Under the pieces are notes generated by a model, which was not told the origin of the DNA, searched no databases, and saw only the letters and a program-made list of their open reading frames with translations. A stretch of 64,000 nucleotides of DNA from Chitinophaga sp. Ak27. Lineage in GTDB: Bacteria > Bacteroidota > Bacteroidia > Chitinophagales > Chitinophagaceae. Where the stretch lies: positions 1,488,001 through 1,552,000 of the forward strand of contig NZ_JABAOB010000001.1 of NCBI RefSeq assembly GCF_012726295.1. The letters are read 5' to 3'. Positions within the stretch are counted from its first letter, which is position 1, and every line of letters begins with the position of its first letter. Position numbers and translations under genes: made by a program. Shown here piece after piece: positions 1 through 9,584 of this stretch.

Positions 1-322
1 TTGTTTAACAGAAATCACCCCCATACTTTCGTAAAGAGAACAATAGCTCTCCGTTAGGGCCGCAACTGTAAATCTCACTATATAAACTCTGATTTTTGCC
101 AAACTCAAAAAAACGATGTATATCACAATATTTCACCGCCCCCCCCGATACTAATGATCCTGCGAACTCAGAATCTTAGTTAAGTACCCAACAACATCTA
201 TTCATTCAGCAACCGATAGTAAACCCTTCAACGATTCCGTCGAAAACTAGCTGCAGGTAGACCTCAGGAGATCCTTTGCTGGAGGACCTATCGCATCTCG
301 GAATTATACAAAATCCAACAAG
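1..322. other. Intergenic region upstream of the oxidase-exporter operon
   Basis: No convincing coding region on either strand. It contains a C-tract near 139-146 and the presumed promoter for the plus-strand genes that follow. I could not identify a clear Bacteroidota promoter (TTTG / TAnnTTTG) in it. No second double-glycine peptide gene was found here. Confidence 0.5.
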
Positions 323-1972
323 ATGTATTCATTCTTAAAAAAACTCTTTAAACCCAAAAGTAACAGCCCAGATATTATCTTGTTATTCATGGAGGCGCTC
401 AAGGTACCTGTAACTGCCGGTACTATTAACAAAGAACTGGAAGAACATCCCAACTTCAATAGTCTGTTAAGTATCAGTGATATATTGACACGTTTCGGAG
501 TAGATAACCTGGCGGTCAGGCTGGATAGCGATAAGTTACTTATTACTCCTACTCCTTTTATTACCCAGATAAGAGGCGCTAACAATGAACCTGATTATTT
601 TTCTATTGTAAAAAAAATTGACGGTGACTACATTGATTACTATGATCCCGCATCGTTTAAATGGCGGCATAGTAAAAAAGATGATTTTTTAAACAGATAC
701 CTAGGAGTGGCATTACTGGCGGAGGCCAGGGAAGATGCAGGTGAGCAGGATTTTGCCCAAAATGCAAAAGAAGAAAAACGTAAATCTACTCTTACTTTAT
801 TAGGCTTAATAGCGCTTCCTGTAATAGTATGTATTGCCAGTGTTATCAGCTGCGTACAATACGGAATGAGCAGTTGGTCATCACTATTGTTTGCGCTATT
901 AAATCTCGCCGGCACATCAGCGGGTGGGCTGCTGTTATGGTATGAACTTGATCAGCATAATCCAGCATTGCAACAAATATGCGGTGCTGGAAAAAATACA
1001 AACTGTGGTTCTATTCTCCAGTCCAAGGCAGCAAAAATAGCAGGTATTAGCTGGAGTTCCATTGGTTTTAGCTATTTTTCCGGTGGGCTACTGCTTATGT
1101 TATTTACTGGTCTTAACAGTGCCCAAGTGCTGTTTACTACAGGTATACTAATACTGGTGGCTTTCCCTTACACTTTCTTTTCTATCTATTATCAATGGCG
1201 GATTGCACAGCAATGGTGTGTGCTTTGTCTTTTCGTACAGGTCATACTGGTATTACAACTGATAACACTTTTGACGACCGGCAGGCTGGGGGCGCTATTT
1301 CCCCTCTCCTTCCGAATTGAGTGGCTTCCAGCCATCATCACCGCTTATACCTTTCCCTTTATACTAGCGACTGCATTAATGCCTATTTTCAAAAAGGCTA
1401 GGGAAAGCAGGGAAAACATATCGCGGTTACAGCGAATAAAGCATAGTAGCCAGGTATTTGACGCCCTATTGAGCAAACAAAAACAACTTTCTATTCCTTC
1501 CGATGGACTAGGCATCACATTGGGGGACCCATCTGCTTCGTTTAAAATCATTAAAGTATGTAATCCTTATTGTGGTCCATGTGCAAGAGCTCACGTTCCT
1601 ATGGAAGCATTGCTGGAGAACAACCCTAATGTACAGGTCCAGATAATATTCACCGCAAGTAATAAGGTCGGAGATCCAAGTGCTCCACCGGTTAAGCATC
1701 TGCTGGCAATTGCAGCTTCCGATAAAGGCGATAACACCGCTATAAAACAAGGACTGAACGAATGGTACCTAGCAAAAGAAAAAAACTACGACCAATTTGC
1801 CGCCAAATATCCCATGAATGGTGAGTTGAAACAACAAGAGGATAAAATTGATGCTATGCATAAATGGTGTAATGAGACAGAGATAAGCTTTACTCCCACA
1901 TTCTTTATAAATGGCTACCAGATGCCCGATATCTATACCGTGGAGGACCTAAAATATTTCCTCACAGTGTAG
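323..1972 (+). CDS. C39-like / VKOR / DsbA-like thioredoxin fusion, membrane disulfide-forming protein
   Basis: This 549-residue membrane protein probably makes disulfide bonds in an exported peptide. Residues about 15-135 resemble the C39-like domain of peptide exporters but lack its catalytic Cys. Then comes a multi-helix vitamin K epoxide reductase domain with the Cys pair C220/C228 and the redox motif WCVLC (C299/C302). The C-terminus is a DsbA/thioredoxin-like domain with C413 and a CGPC active site (C417/C420). In VKOR-Trx fusions the quinone-linked VKOR part re-oxidises the thioredoxin part, which oxidises substrates outside the membrane. The gene starts a plus-strand set with a C39-peptidase exporter and an HlyD adaptor, and the only cysteine-rich leader peptide of this region lies about 10 kb away on the other strand. 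The ATG at 323 gives a full-length N-terminus. The architecture is clear; the link to the peptide is inferred. Confidence 0.85.
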   Translation: MYSFLKKLFKPKSNSPDIILLFMEALKVPVTAGTINKELEEHPNFNSLLSISDILTRFGVDNLAVRLDSDKLLITPTPFITQIRGANNEPDYFSIVKKIDGDYIDYYDPASFKWRHSKKDDFLNRYLGVALLAEAREDAGEQDFAQNAKEEKRKSTLTLLGLIALPVIVCIASVISCVQYGMSSWSSLLFALLNLAGTSAGGLLLWYELDQHNPALQQICGAGKNTNCGSILQSKAAKIAGISWSSIGFSYFSGGLLLMLFTGLNSAQVLFTTGILILVAFPYTFFSIYYQWRIAQQWCVLCLFVQVILVLQLITLLTTGRLGALFPLSFRIEWLPAIITAYTFPFILATALMPIFKKARESRENISRLQRIKHSSQVFDALLSKQKQLSIPSDGLGITLGDPSASFKIIKVCNPYCGPCARAHVPMEALLENNPNVQVQIIFTASNKVGDPSAPPVKHLLAIAASDKGDNTAIKQGLNEWYLAKEKNYDQFAAKYPMNGELKQQEDKIDAMHKWCNETEISFTPTFFINGYQMPDIYTVEDLKYFLTV

Positions 1973-2348
1973 GCAGTGATAATAAAATAGAGGACGCCTA
2001 TTGTTGCCGGCATATGGAGGTCACAGCCTTTTTTCGCTACCAAACAACTGGTTGCAGCGTGCAATAAGGCCAGCCGAAAAATTCTTTCGGGCTATCGCCC
2101 GGCAATGGAAAGATTTTTCATCCTGCTTTATGAAGATGATTAATTTTTCACCTCTCTCAATAACTGGGATTTCCTCTTCAAAATATATTGGAGGTCATCA
2201 AATAGAAAACAGAAATACTGAGCACTTTCACCGTCTCCATAGAATAGATATACCCCGCTACCTGATTGAAAACGGACTGGATATATGGGGAAAAAGTTAC
2301 GGCAACAATTTGCAATTGTATTTTTGACATCGATAACTAAAATAGATA
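1973..2348. other. 376-bp gap between the oxidase and exporter genes
   Basis: An open frame of 108 codons (2001-2327, beginning with TTG) crosses this gap, but its translation resembles no family I know and looks non-protein-like. A second frame stays open for about 40 codons with no start codon and ends near 2130. The gap may hold a decayed gene or a promoter for the exporter; I see nothing that can be supported further. Confidence 0.3.
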
Positions 2349-4535
2349 ATGAGTTTCTCTTTTTATAAACAACTGAATGAGATGGACTGTGGCCCCACTT
2401 GTTTACGAATGGTAGCGAAGTACTACGGCAGACATTATAATGCAGATACCATCCGGCAAAAAACAGGGTTCAGCAAGCAAGGCGTTTCATTACTGGGTAT
2501 AAGTGAGACAGCAGAAAAGCTAGGATTCAAAACACGAGGCGTTCAGATCACGTACGATAAACTATTGACCATCGCCCATCCTTCTATATTACATTGGAAC
2601 CAGAACCATTTTGTAGTACTGGTATCCATGAATAAAAGAAAGGTGCAGATTGCCGACCCTGCCAGGGGGATGATCCAATACAGCACTAAAGAGTTTCTAC
2701 CCTACTGGCTCTCTAACAAAAAAAACGGAGAGGAACAGGCAGGCACGGTTTTACTGCTGGAGCCAGCTTCTTCGTTTTACGAAGAGGAAGGTGAGAAAGA
2801 GAATAAACTTAACTGGAATATTATCACACGCTATCTGCGTCCCAGTAAGTGGTCTATTGCACAGGTGTTTGTTGCCCTGCTCATTGGCTCCCTGTTGCAG
2901 CTAATACTACCTTTTCTTTCTCAAAGTATGGTAGATACGGGCATAAATACCCGTAACATGCAATACATCACTATTGTGCTAGTCGCCCAGCTCACGCTCA
3001 CGTTCAGCAGCACCGTGATAGAGTTTATCAGAAGCAGGTTACAACTACGGATATCCAATACCGTTAATATTTCGATTCTCTCCGATTTCTGGATAAAATT
3101 AACGAGGTTGCCTCTGTCCTATTTCGATGCTCATCATACCGGCGATACCATTCAACGCATCGGTGACAACAAACAAATCCAGGCCTTTCTAACCGGTCAG
3201 GCCTTAACCACTATTTTCTCTATTCTTAATTTTTTCTTGTATGCCGTTATCCTGATCACCTACAGTGTCCCCCTGTTCATGATCTTTTCGGTAGGCAGCA
3301 CTGTGTATTTTCTCTGGATCCGCCTGTTTATGCGGATCCGCAGAAAAATAAACTATGAATCTTTTCATATATCGGCGAAGGAAAACAATGCTACTCTGCA
3401 ACTGGTACAGGGCATGCAGGAAATAAGACTAAATAATGCAGAGCAACTCAAAAGATGGGAATGGGAAAATATACAGGCAAAAATCTTTAAGCTCACTTTC
3501 AGGAGTCTCAACTACAGCCAATGGCAATCGGCCGGTGCATTATTCATCAACCAGGGAAAGGATATTATCATCAGCTTTACAGTAGCAGGCCTGGTAGTAC
3601 AAGGACAGCTGACTTTCGGTGCCATGATCGCTATTCAATACATTATTGGCCAGCTCAGCGGTCCGGTACATCAGTTCATCGGTTTATCGCAAAGTATCCA
3701 AGATGCAAAAATAAGTATGGAAAGACTGAACGAGGTACATAATATAGAAGATGAAGAACCAGTTAACAAAACACTTATTGCCGCACTACCGGAAAAACAC
3801 GAGATAAAAATTAATCACCTGTCGTTTACCTATCCGTCCGCCGGGAATGACCCAGTGCTGGAAGATATCAATCTAACTATCCCTGAAGGCAAAGTCACTG
3901 CCATTGTAGGAGCCAGCGGAAGCGGCAAAACCACCTTGATCAAATTGTTGTTGAAGGTATATGAGCAGTACCAGGGTGAAATAAAAATCGGAGATAATAA
4001 TTTTAAGTACCTCAGCCCCTCTTTCTGGCGCAAGCAATGCGGAGCTGTATTACAGGATGGCTATATTTTCAACGACACCATCGCCCGAAACATAGCCGTG
4101 AGCGGGGAATACGTAGATCACGACCGGTTAATAAGAAGTTGTAAAATTGCTAATATCTTCTCATTCATAGAAACGTTGCCCAACGGATTTAATACCATCC
4201 TGGGTGCAGAAGGCGTAGGCGTGAGCCAGGGTCAGCGGCAACGGCTGCTCATAGCCAGGGCTGTATATAAAAGCCCTCAGTATCTTTTCTTCGATGAAGC
4301 CACCAATTCATTAGATGCCAACAATGAAAAAACGATTGTGGAGAATTTAGAGCGGTTCTTTCATGGCAGAACCGTGATAGTGGTGGCACACCGGTTAAGC
4401 ACGGTGAAAAATGCTCATAAAATAATTGTAATGGATAACGGAAAAATAACCGAAGAAGGCACGCATGCATCTTTAACAGCCAGCAGAGGAAAATATTATG
4501 AACTGGTTAAAAACCAGCTAGAACTCGGTATGTAA
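2349..4535 (+). CDS. Peptidase C39 ABC exporter (bacteriocin-type, PCAT)
   Basis: A 728-residue peptidase-containing ABC transporter that cleaves double-glycine leaders and exports the mature peptide. The N-terminal C39 protease domain (about 1-140) has the DCG motif with catalytic C14, then H87 and D103, so the triad is intact. A six-helix ABC transmembrane domain follows (about 165-450). The nucleotide-binding domain has Walker A GASGSGKTT (521-529), a signature-like VSQGQRQ, Walker B YLFFDE (645-650) and the H-loop histidine H681. Length and domain order are standard for the family. It sits 9 bp before an HlyD adaptor and after a VKOR-thioredoxin protein, as in bacteriocin-type secretion loci. 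The likely substrate is the GG-leader cysteine-rich peptide at 11771-12070, since no other GG leader is visible in the window. Confidence 0.95.
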   Translation: MSFSFYKQLNEMDCGPTCLRMVAKYYGRHYNADTIRQKTGFSKQGVSLLGISETAEKLGFKTRGVQITYDKLLTIAHPSILHWNQNHFVVLVSMNKRKVQIADPARGMIQYSTKEFLPYWLSNKKNGEEQAGTVLLLEPASSFYEEEGEKENKLNWNIITRYLRPSKWSIAQVFVALLIGSLLQLILPFLSQSMVDTGINTRNMQYITIVLVAQLTLTFSSTVIEFIRSRLQLRISNTVNISILSDFWIKLTRLPLSYFDAHHTGDTIQRIGDNKQIQAFLTGQALTTIFSILNFFLYAVILITYSVPLFMIFSVGSTVYFLWIRLFMRIRRKINYESFHISAKENNATLQLVQGMQEIRLNNAEQLKRWEWENIQAKIFKLTFRSLNYSQWQSAGALFINQGKDIIISFTVAGLVVQGQLTFGAMIAIQYIIGQLSGPVHQFIGLSQSIQDAKISMERLNEVHNIEDEEPVNKTLIAALPEKHEIKINHLSFTYPSAGNDPVLEDINLTIPEGKVTAIVGASGSGKTTLIKLLLKVYEQYQGEIKIGDNNFKYLSPSFWRKQCGAVLQDGYIFNDTIARNIAVSGEYVDHDRLIRSCKIANIFSFIETLPNGFNTILGAEGVGVSQGQRQRLLIARAVYKSPQYLFFDEATNSLDANNEKTIVENLERFFHGRTVIVVAHRLSTVKNAHKIIVMDNGKITEEGTHASLTASRGKYYELVKNQLELGM

Positions 4536-4544
4536 AAAAATACG

Positions 4545-5894
4545 ATGATGATAGACGAAGTGGTAAACAATTATAAGGAAGCTTCGCCTTCCGCGGAAAT
4601 ACTAGAAATGGTGTATAGCATCCAACAGCGTTCGGAGATGGTGCAGGAAATCATCAGCCATAAACCAGGTTTCCTGGAACGATGGGCTTTGTACTTATTT
4701 TTAATCATCCTGCTGTCGCTGTTTTCAACTACCTGGTTTATAAAATACCCCGATATTATTGAAGCCAACGCGGTATTAACCGCCACCAATGCGCCTAAGG
4801 AAATCATAGTAAGACAGGAAGGGCGGCTAGTAAACCTGCTCACCTTTAATCGGAAAAAGGTAAAAAAAAATGAACTGCTGGGATTGATGGAAAGCAATGC
4901 CAGTCACCAGGAAGTACTAGAGTTGTCTATGCAGATAGATAGCTGTATTACCCTGTTTAATCATGGTCGGTTTGAGAAAGTGGTCCGATATTTCTCCCGG
5001 CATCACAATAACCTGGGCGAGATACAACAACCCTACGGCGATTTTATTAAGTCGTTGCAGCAATTTGATGACTATGTAGTGAACGGGTTTTATGCCAGAA
5101 AAACTGAAACATTACGTCAAGATGCGACATCAATGGACCAGGCAAAACTCACACTCCAACAGCAGCTGGAGCTCACAGAGCAGGACGTAAAACTCGCCGA
5201 AGAAAGCTACAATATGAATAAGGAATTATTTGATGGGAAAGTAATCGCAAAAGAGGAATTCAGAAATGAGAAAAGTAAGTTTGTGAACAAGAAAATGAGC
5301 ATCCCTCAACTAACAGCCTCACTAATTTCCAACGAGTCTCAAAAAAGAGACAAGTTAAAAGAGATAGACCAGCTGCAACATGATTACCTACAGCAAAAAG
5401 TCCTTTTCCAACAGGCGATACAATCTTTGAAAAACGTAGTTGATGAGTGGAAAAGAAAATATGTTATTATGGCGCCTATTGCCGGGGAAGTAGTATTAAA
5501 TGTGCCGTTACAGGAAAACCAATTTTTACTCCAGGGAAAAACATTAGGATATATTGATCCCGGCTTTAGTCAATATTTTGCAGAGATAAGTTTACCACAG
5601 ACCAATTTAGGAAAAATAGATACCGGATTGCAGGTACAACTGCGCTTTGCAGCATATCCCTACCAAGAAGTCGGCTTTGTAAAAGGAACGATTAACTATG
5701 TTTCGAAGATAGCCTCCGACAGTGGGTTTATGGCAACCGTACGACTGGACAACGGACTAGTTACCAATAATCATATATCTATTCCATACAAAACAGGCCT
5801 GCAGGCGCAGGCAATTATTATTACTAGAAATACACGTTTAATGGACCGGTTGATTAGCAATGCCATTAAGTATACTTCAGTAGGATCGAAATAA
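4545..5894 (+). CDS. HlyD-family periplasmic adaptor (membrane fusion protein)
   Basis: A 449-residue adaptor that would link the inner-membrane ABC exporter to the outer membrane. A short cytoplasmic tail is followed by one transmembrane helix (about 48-68, ending in FIKYPDI), a biotinyl-lipoyl-like stretch, a long Gln/Glu/Lys-rich coiled coil (about 180-300), and a C-terminal beta-barrel region containing IMAPIAGEV. This is the layout of HlyD/LcnD-type proteins in Bacteroidota. It starts 9 bp after the exporter gene stops, so the two are almost certainly cotranscribed. No TolC-like outer-membrane factor lies nearby; a general one elsewhere would be needed. Confidence 0.9.
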   Translation: MMIDEVVNNYKEASPSAEILEMVYSIQQRSEMVQEIISHKPGFLERWALYLFLIILLSLFSTTWFIKYPDIIEANAVLTATNAPKEIIVRQEGRLVNLLTFNRKKVKKNELLGLMESNASHQEVLELSMQIDSCITLFNHGRFEKVVRYFSRHHNNLGEIQQPYGDFIKSLQQFDDYVVNGFYARKTETLRQDATSMDQAKLTLQQQLELTEQDVKLAEESYNMNKELFDGKVIAKEEFRNEKSKFVNKKMSIPQLTASLISNESQKRDKLKEIDQLQHDYLQQKVLFQQAIQSLKNVVDEWKRKYVIMAPIAGEVVLNVPLQENQFLLQGKTLGYIDPGFSQYFAEISLPQTNLGKIDTGLQVQLRFAAYPYQEVGFVKGTINYVSKIASDSGFMATVRLDNGLVTNNHISIPYKTGLQAQAIIITRNTRLMDRLISNAIKYTSVGSK

Positions 5895-6037
5895 ATAAAG
5901 GCAAAATATCGGATCAATAGCATTTCAACCGCACTAGCTGAAAAAAATACATTTTGTGAATCGTCCCTGTTCGAATTATACAGATTCCAGATATTGGCGT
6001 CTACTTCTCCCCAATAAAAGAACAAGATGGTTATATA

Positions 6038-7306
6038 TTATTCCGATACACGGGATACTATCACCTGGTTATCTGTTACAGTAAAGTGAAGCCGACCGTC
6101 AGCTTCAAGGATGTCAAATAGTTCTGCTGCATTATCTTTCTGCATAATATTTCCGGAAAACCTTATGCCAGACATGTCACCTCGGTATGCGATATCGACA
6201 TTGTACCATCTGGAAATCTGACGCATAATTGCCGTAATTTCAGCGTGTTTAAATATAAACTTCCCACTTCTCCAAGCCAATTCTTCTTCCAGGTCAACTT
6301 CCCTAACCGTCAGTTTATTCGAGTTGCTGGATAAAATGGCCTGTTGACCGGGTCTAACCAATACGTAGCTGTTTCCTTTGTGGACGTCCGCCAAGCCGCT
6401 CACAAGCGTTATTTTCGCAGCTTTCTCATTAGCGTAAGCCATAATATTAAGATGTGTTCCAAGTACATTCACCTTCCCGCCATCTCCCGAGGGAAGACCT
6501 ATCTTCACGATAAACGGGAGTTTCGCTTTTCTATCTTTTGATAACGCATGTGCCACTTCAAAATAGCCTTCTCCTGTTAATACAACTTCCCGTTTACTAT
6601 CTGAAAAGGAGGCTGGATACTTTAATGAGGACGCGGAATTAAGAAAAACGTGAGTACCATCAGATAATACCACCTCATATCGGGCACCGGCCGGGACGAC
6701 AATGGTGTTGAAAACGGTAATAGCTCCTGTTGGTTGATTACCTGCATTATATGCGAATAGCCCGCCTTTATGGTGAGTAACATTGCTTTTCCCCTGTTGG
6801 CCGACGGTATCATTTGAGTTGTTAGCTAATACTAGCTGCATGCCATCGGCTAGAGTAAGAATGGATTTGCAGCTTCCCGGTATAGGGCATTTTTGTTTGA
6901 TCCCATTCAATGCCAGTTCCGTTATCAGAGGCGTTGGTTTTCCTGCTACTTTAAAGCAAACTGTACAAACAAATAATACAGCTACCGCAGAAGTTATCCA
7001 TGTCCAATAACGGCGCATATTTTCAAGCCAGTTGAAACGATTTTCTTCCAGGAATGTATCTGTAAAGTATAAGAACAGACCAATCCTTCTAAAAATATTT
7101 TCGGTTAGCAGGTTTGTGTTATAATATTTCAACATTAGTAAATGGTTCCCAGGCGCTCCCGAGCTGTTGATTTTTCGGGAAACCCTTTTATTTTTGATGT
7201 TATCCGCTATACAGTTGGGCAGAAGATCCTGCTCCTCCGCCATAATCCTTTTGTTTATCTCTTTCCTGATCAGCGGGGCTTTACATAGTGACTCGTTTTT
7301 TTTCAT
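6038..7306 (-). CDS. FecR-family anti-sigma factor, orphan
   Basis: A 422-residue FecR-like regulator. The N-terminal ~100 residues are cytoplasmic, a single transmembrane helix lies at about 101-121, the periplasmic FecR domain contains VVPAGARYEVVL and the LTGEGYFEVAH signature, and the C-terminus is a DUF4974-like (STN-fold) domain. FecR proteins hold an ECF sigma factor and release it on an outer-membrane signal. Normally the sigma gene is directly upstream and a SusC/TonB receptor downstream. Here neither is present: upstream are glycosyltransferases on the same strand, downstream is the convergent exporter operon. The N-terminal region looks long and atypical, so the true start may be further in. 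Regulation of the surrounding peptide locus is possible but inferred. Confidence 0.85.
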   Translation of the reverse strand: MKKNESLCKAPLIRKEINKRIMAEEQDLLPNCIADNIKNKRVSRKINSSGAPGNHLLMLKYYNTNLLTENIFRRIGLFLYFTDTFLEENRFNWLENMRRYWTWITSAVAVLFVCTVCFKVAGKPTPLITELALNGIKQKCPIPGSCKSILTLADGMQLVLANNSNDTVGQQGKSNVTHHKGGLFAYNAGNQPTGAITVFNTIVVPAGARYEVVLSDGTHVFLNSASSLKYPASFSDSKREVVLTGEGYFEVAHALSKDRKAKLPFIVKIGLPSGDGGKVNVLGTHLNIMAYANEKAAKITLVSGLADVHKGNSYVLVRPGQQAILSSNSNKLTVREVDLEEELAWRSGKFIFKHAEITAIMRQISRWYNVDIAYRGDMSGIRFSGNIMQKDNAAELFDILEADGRLHFTVTDNQVIVSRVSE

Positions 7307-7404
7307 AAAGTACCCTCTCCAATATATAACACCTCACTCCATTAAGTTAAAATACTGGAGTAAAATGTAAGCCAACAAAACCTTCAGACATGAAGCTACA
7401 ATAT

Positions 7405-8211
7405 TTACGACCTCAACTTCTTTCCAAAATATAATTTTTGCAACTCATCGCACCTTGCATTGAACTTAAAGTCTTCACTAGTATTATAAAACAACTTCAT
7501 CCATTCCAATTGCCATTTATTTACATTGTAATGATTGAATCTCAATTCAGCCGGATCCATAACAATAGTATTAGAGTTAATCACAGGTAGACGGTGAACA
7601 TTCCAAAATGCCAATGTATTAAAATCAAAGTCTTTGTTTTTAATAATATGCTTGGGAGCCCAATGTCTTGTATCAATTCCCTCAATACAGTCCAAAATTT
7701 CTGTTACGGGTAGCTTTGCATCTTCAAATCGATCTTTGAATTTTTTTTGCAATAATAAAAGATCACCATTACCCATAGTCTGATACTTGTCAACAATCTC
7801 CTTGATAGCTACTTTACTAAATAGAAACTCATCCATATCAATAAAGGCAGTCCAATCAATTTTGTCGGAATAATGAGTCAAATAATGTTCAATTCCTTCA
7901 TTTTGGGCATAAAATATATTTCCATCAACGTCTTTAGGAGACCATTCCACGTATTCTACCTCGCTGTGGTACTTATTCAGAATACCAGATAACATCTTTT
8001 GGACTACACGGTCTGAAAAATGTGCAGTTAAATTACCAAAATTGACATTATACTTATTAGTAGTTTGCGTACTGCCTTCCCATCCGATGGAAAGTGAATT
8101 ATCATATAATATGATTTTATCAACCCCGATGCTAATATGATAATTGATCCACTCTTCCAAGAATAAAATATTCTCGCGCAAAACAAAAATTGTATGAATA
8201 CCAAGTGTCAT
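7405..8211 (-). CDS. Glycosyltransferase, GT92/DUF23-like
   Basis: A 268-residue protein with a GT-A-like fold. It begins with the family's typical N-terminus (LRENILFLEEWINYH, about 11-25), has the metal/nucleotide-sugar motif DMDEF (125-129) and a C-terminal block with RFNHYNVNKW that matches the conserved His-Tyr segment of GT92-like enzymes. It has no signal peptide and should act in the cytoplasm. It is third of three adjacent glycosyltransferase genes, 9 bp after the GT25-like gene, in one transcription unit behind a thioredoxin and a cysteine-rich precursor peptide. The acceptor is unknown: it could be the peptide or a surface glycan. Confidence 0.75.
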   Translation of the reverse strand: MTLGIHTIFVLRENILFLEEWINYHISIGVDKIILYDNSLSIGWEGSTQTTNKYNVNFGNLTAHFSDRVVQKMLSGILNKYHSEVEYVEWSPKDVDGNIFYAQNEGIEHYLTHYSDKIDWTAFIDMDEFLFSKVAIKEIVDKYQTMGNGDLLLLQKKFKDRFEDAKLPVTEILDCIEGIDTRHWAPKHIIKNKDFDFNTLAFWNVHRLPVINSNTIVMDPAELRFNHYNVNKWQLEWMKLFYNTSEDFKFNARCDELQKLYFGKKLRS

Positions 8212-8220
8212 GTTGTAATA

Positions 8221-9582
8221 CTATTTCGATGGATCAAGTGTCAATGATTTCTTCTGACAAAATTTCCAGGCAGTATCCTTTAACATCCCTAATTTTCTGC
8301 TGCTTTCCGAAAAAAGACAGTCCACCAATCCTGGCATATTGTTGTGAACAGGGGTAACATCTGAATAACCAAAATCCCTTTGCCTGGATATAAACGGGTA
8401 CATTACCATTTTATTACCTGTCATCCCCGAAAGTAAAACATCAGCAATCACATTGTCATTATATGGCTCATTTAATATTTTATCAAAAAATCTCTTGTAT
8501 ATAACTATAAATTGCGTTGCCGAGCTGGGATTTACCCAAAATCTGTGCTCAGAAACCTGCACCGCCAGATAAAAATAGCCAGTTCCTCCTGATAGATAAT
8601 CGACGCCTTGTGCATTTGCTTCAATAATATTCCTGATAAAAACCTCTCGATTATAATGCTCTGTAAACTCATGATCATCCTCACATATCACAATCACATC
8701 ATCATCATTGTCAACGGCCATTTTAATGATGGAGATAATGCTTCTCCATAGGCCAACGGCTCCGATTTCATGCCTACATGCATCGACAATAACAGTATCA
8801 AATTCGGTTCTACCCGAAAACTGTTTCACAATATGCTCGCGTCGCTCTGTCCTTTCTGGAAGGTTGATAATATAAGTTGGGATGAAAACATTATCAAATG
8901 ATCCGCCATGTATATTCACTTTCGGATCTTTTTTATTATAAAACCAATCTATCTCTTTTAAGATTTGAACACTATCAATACTCTTTTTAAACAACAATTC
9001 CACCCTATGGTCTTCATTATTCATGGAGGTAGCATCAGAATAACCAAATTCCTTTTGGGTAGAAATAAAAGGATACATCAAAAAAAGGTGTTCCGACAGT
9101 GTATAAATTTTATGATCAGCCGTCTCTTGATCGTCAAACGTCGTCTCCAGCATTTTTTTAAAAAAGTGCCTGAAGATGATAATAAACTGTGTTCCAGTAA
9201 ATTGTTCCATCCAGAAAGTATGCTCGCACACTTGTAAAGCATTATTAAACCAACTTACGCCACCTGATAATAAATCGGTACCCATTTCTTTAGCATCAGT
9301 GATACAGTTAAACAGGAGTTCGCTGGAATAATCTTTCGTGAACTGATGATCGTCTTCGCAAATCAAAATGAATTCTTCTGTCCCATCCACCAGGTTTCCA
9401 ATAATATCTTGTATGGTATTCCATAATCCAACCGCTCCAATCTTGTGCTCCCTGGCCTTAACTATTGTAACATCGAACTCCTCTCTTCCGGCAAACTCTC
9501 TCAAAATATGTTGTCTTCGCTCTTTTCTTTTTTCCAGATTAATAACAAAAGTGGGAATACTTGCTGTTTTCATTGAATGCAT
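8221..9582 (-). CDS. Tandem-duplicated GT25-like glycosyltransferase
   Basis: A 453-residue protein made of two copies of one glycosyltransferase-like domain, residues about 10-187 and 233-411. Each copy opens with an (F/Y)(V/I)INL..R..RR.HI motif, continues with IGAVGLW and the acidic motif ICEDDH (E76-H79 and E301-H304), and ends with MYPFIS.Q..FGYSD. The opening and the EDD motif match LPS-type GT25 enzymes. Single-domain GT25 proteins are usually about 250 residues, so this is an internal duplication. Both copies keep the acidic motif, so both may be active. It begins 2 bp after the GT14-like gene ends and ends 9 bp before the GT92-like gene, so translation is probably coupled. Substrate unknown. 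Confidence 0.75.
   Translation of the reverse strand: MHSMKTASIPTFVINLEKRKERRQHILREFAGREEFDVTIVKAREHKIGAVGLWNTIQDIIGNLVDGTEEFILICEDDHQFTKDYSSELLFNCITDAKEMGTDLLSGGVSWFNNALQVCEHTFWMEQFTGTQFIIIFRHFFKKMLETTFDDQETADHKIYTLSEHLFLMYPFISTQKEFGYSDATSMNNEDHRVELLFKKSIDSVQILKEIDWFYNKKDPKVNIHGGSFDNVFIPTYIINLPERTERREHIVKQFSGRTEFDTVIVDACRHEIGAVGLWRSIISIIKMAVDNDDDVIVICEDDHEFTEHYNREVFIRNIIEANAQGVDYLSGGTGYFYLAVQVSEHRFWVNPSSATQFIVIYKRFFDKILNEPYNDNVIADVLLSGMTGNKMVMYPFISRQRDFGYSDVTPVHNNMPGLVDCLFSESSRKLGMLKDTAWKFCQKKSLTLDPSK
8263..9555 (-). repeat. Internal protein-level duplication within the GT25-like gene
   Basis: The two halves of the encoded protein (residues 10-187, at 9555-9022; residues 233-411, at 8886-8350) align along their whole length by eye, with shared landmarks INL, RR.HI, IGAVGLW, ICEDDH, LSGG and MYPFIS. 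The DNA of the halves has diverged, so the duplication is not recent. Confidence 0.75.
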
Positions 9583-9584
9583 TT

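Noticed and set aside
2001-2327. 108-codon open frame between oxidase and exporter genes
   Set aside because: Starts with TTG, composition is not protein-like, and a competing frame is equally plausible; no family recognised.
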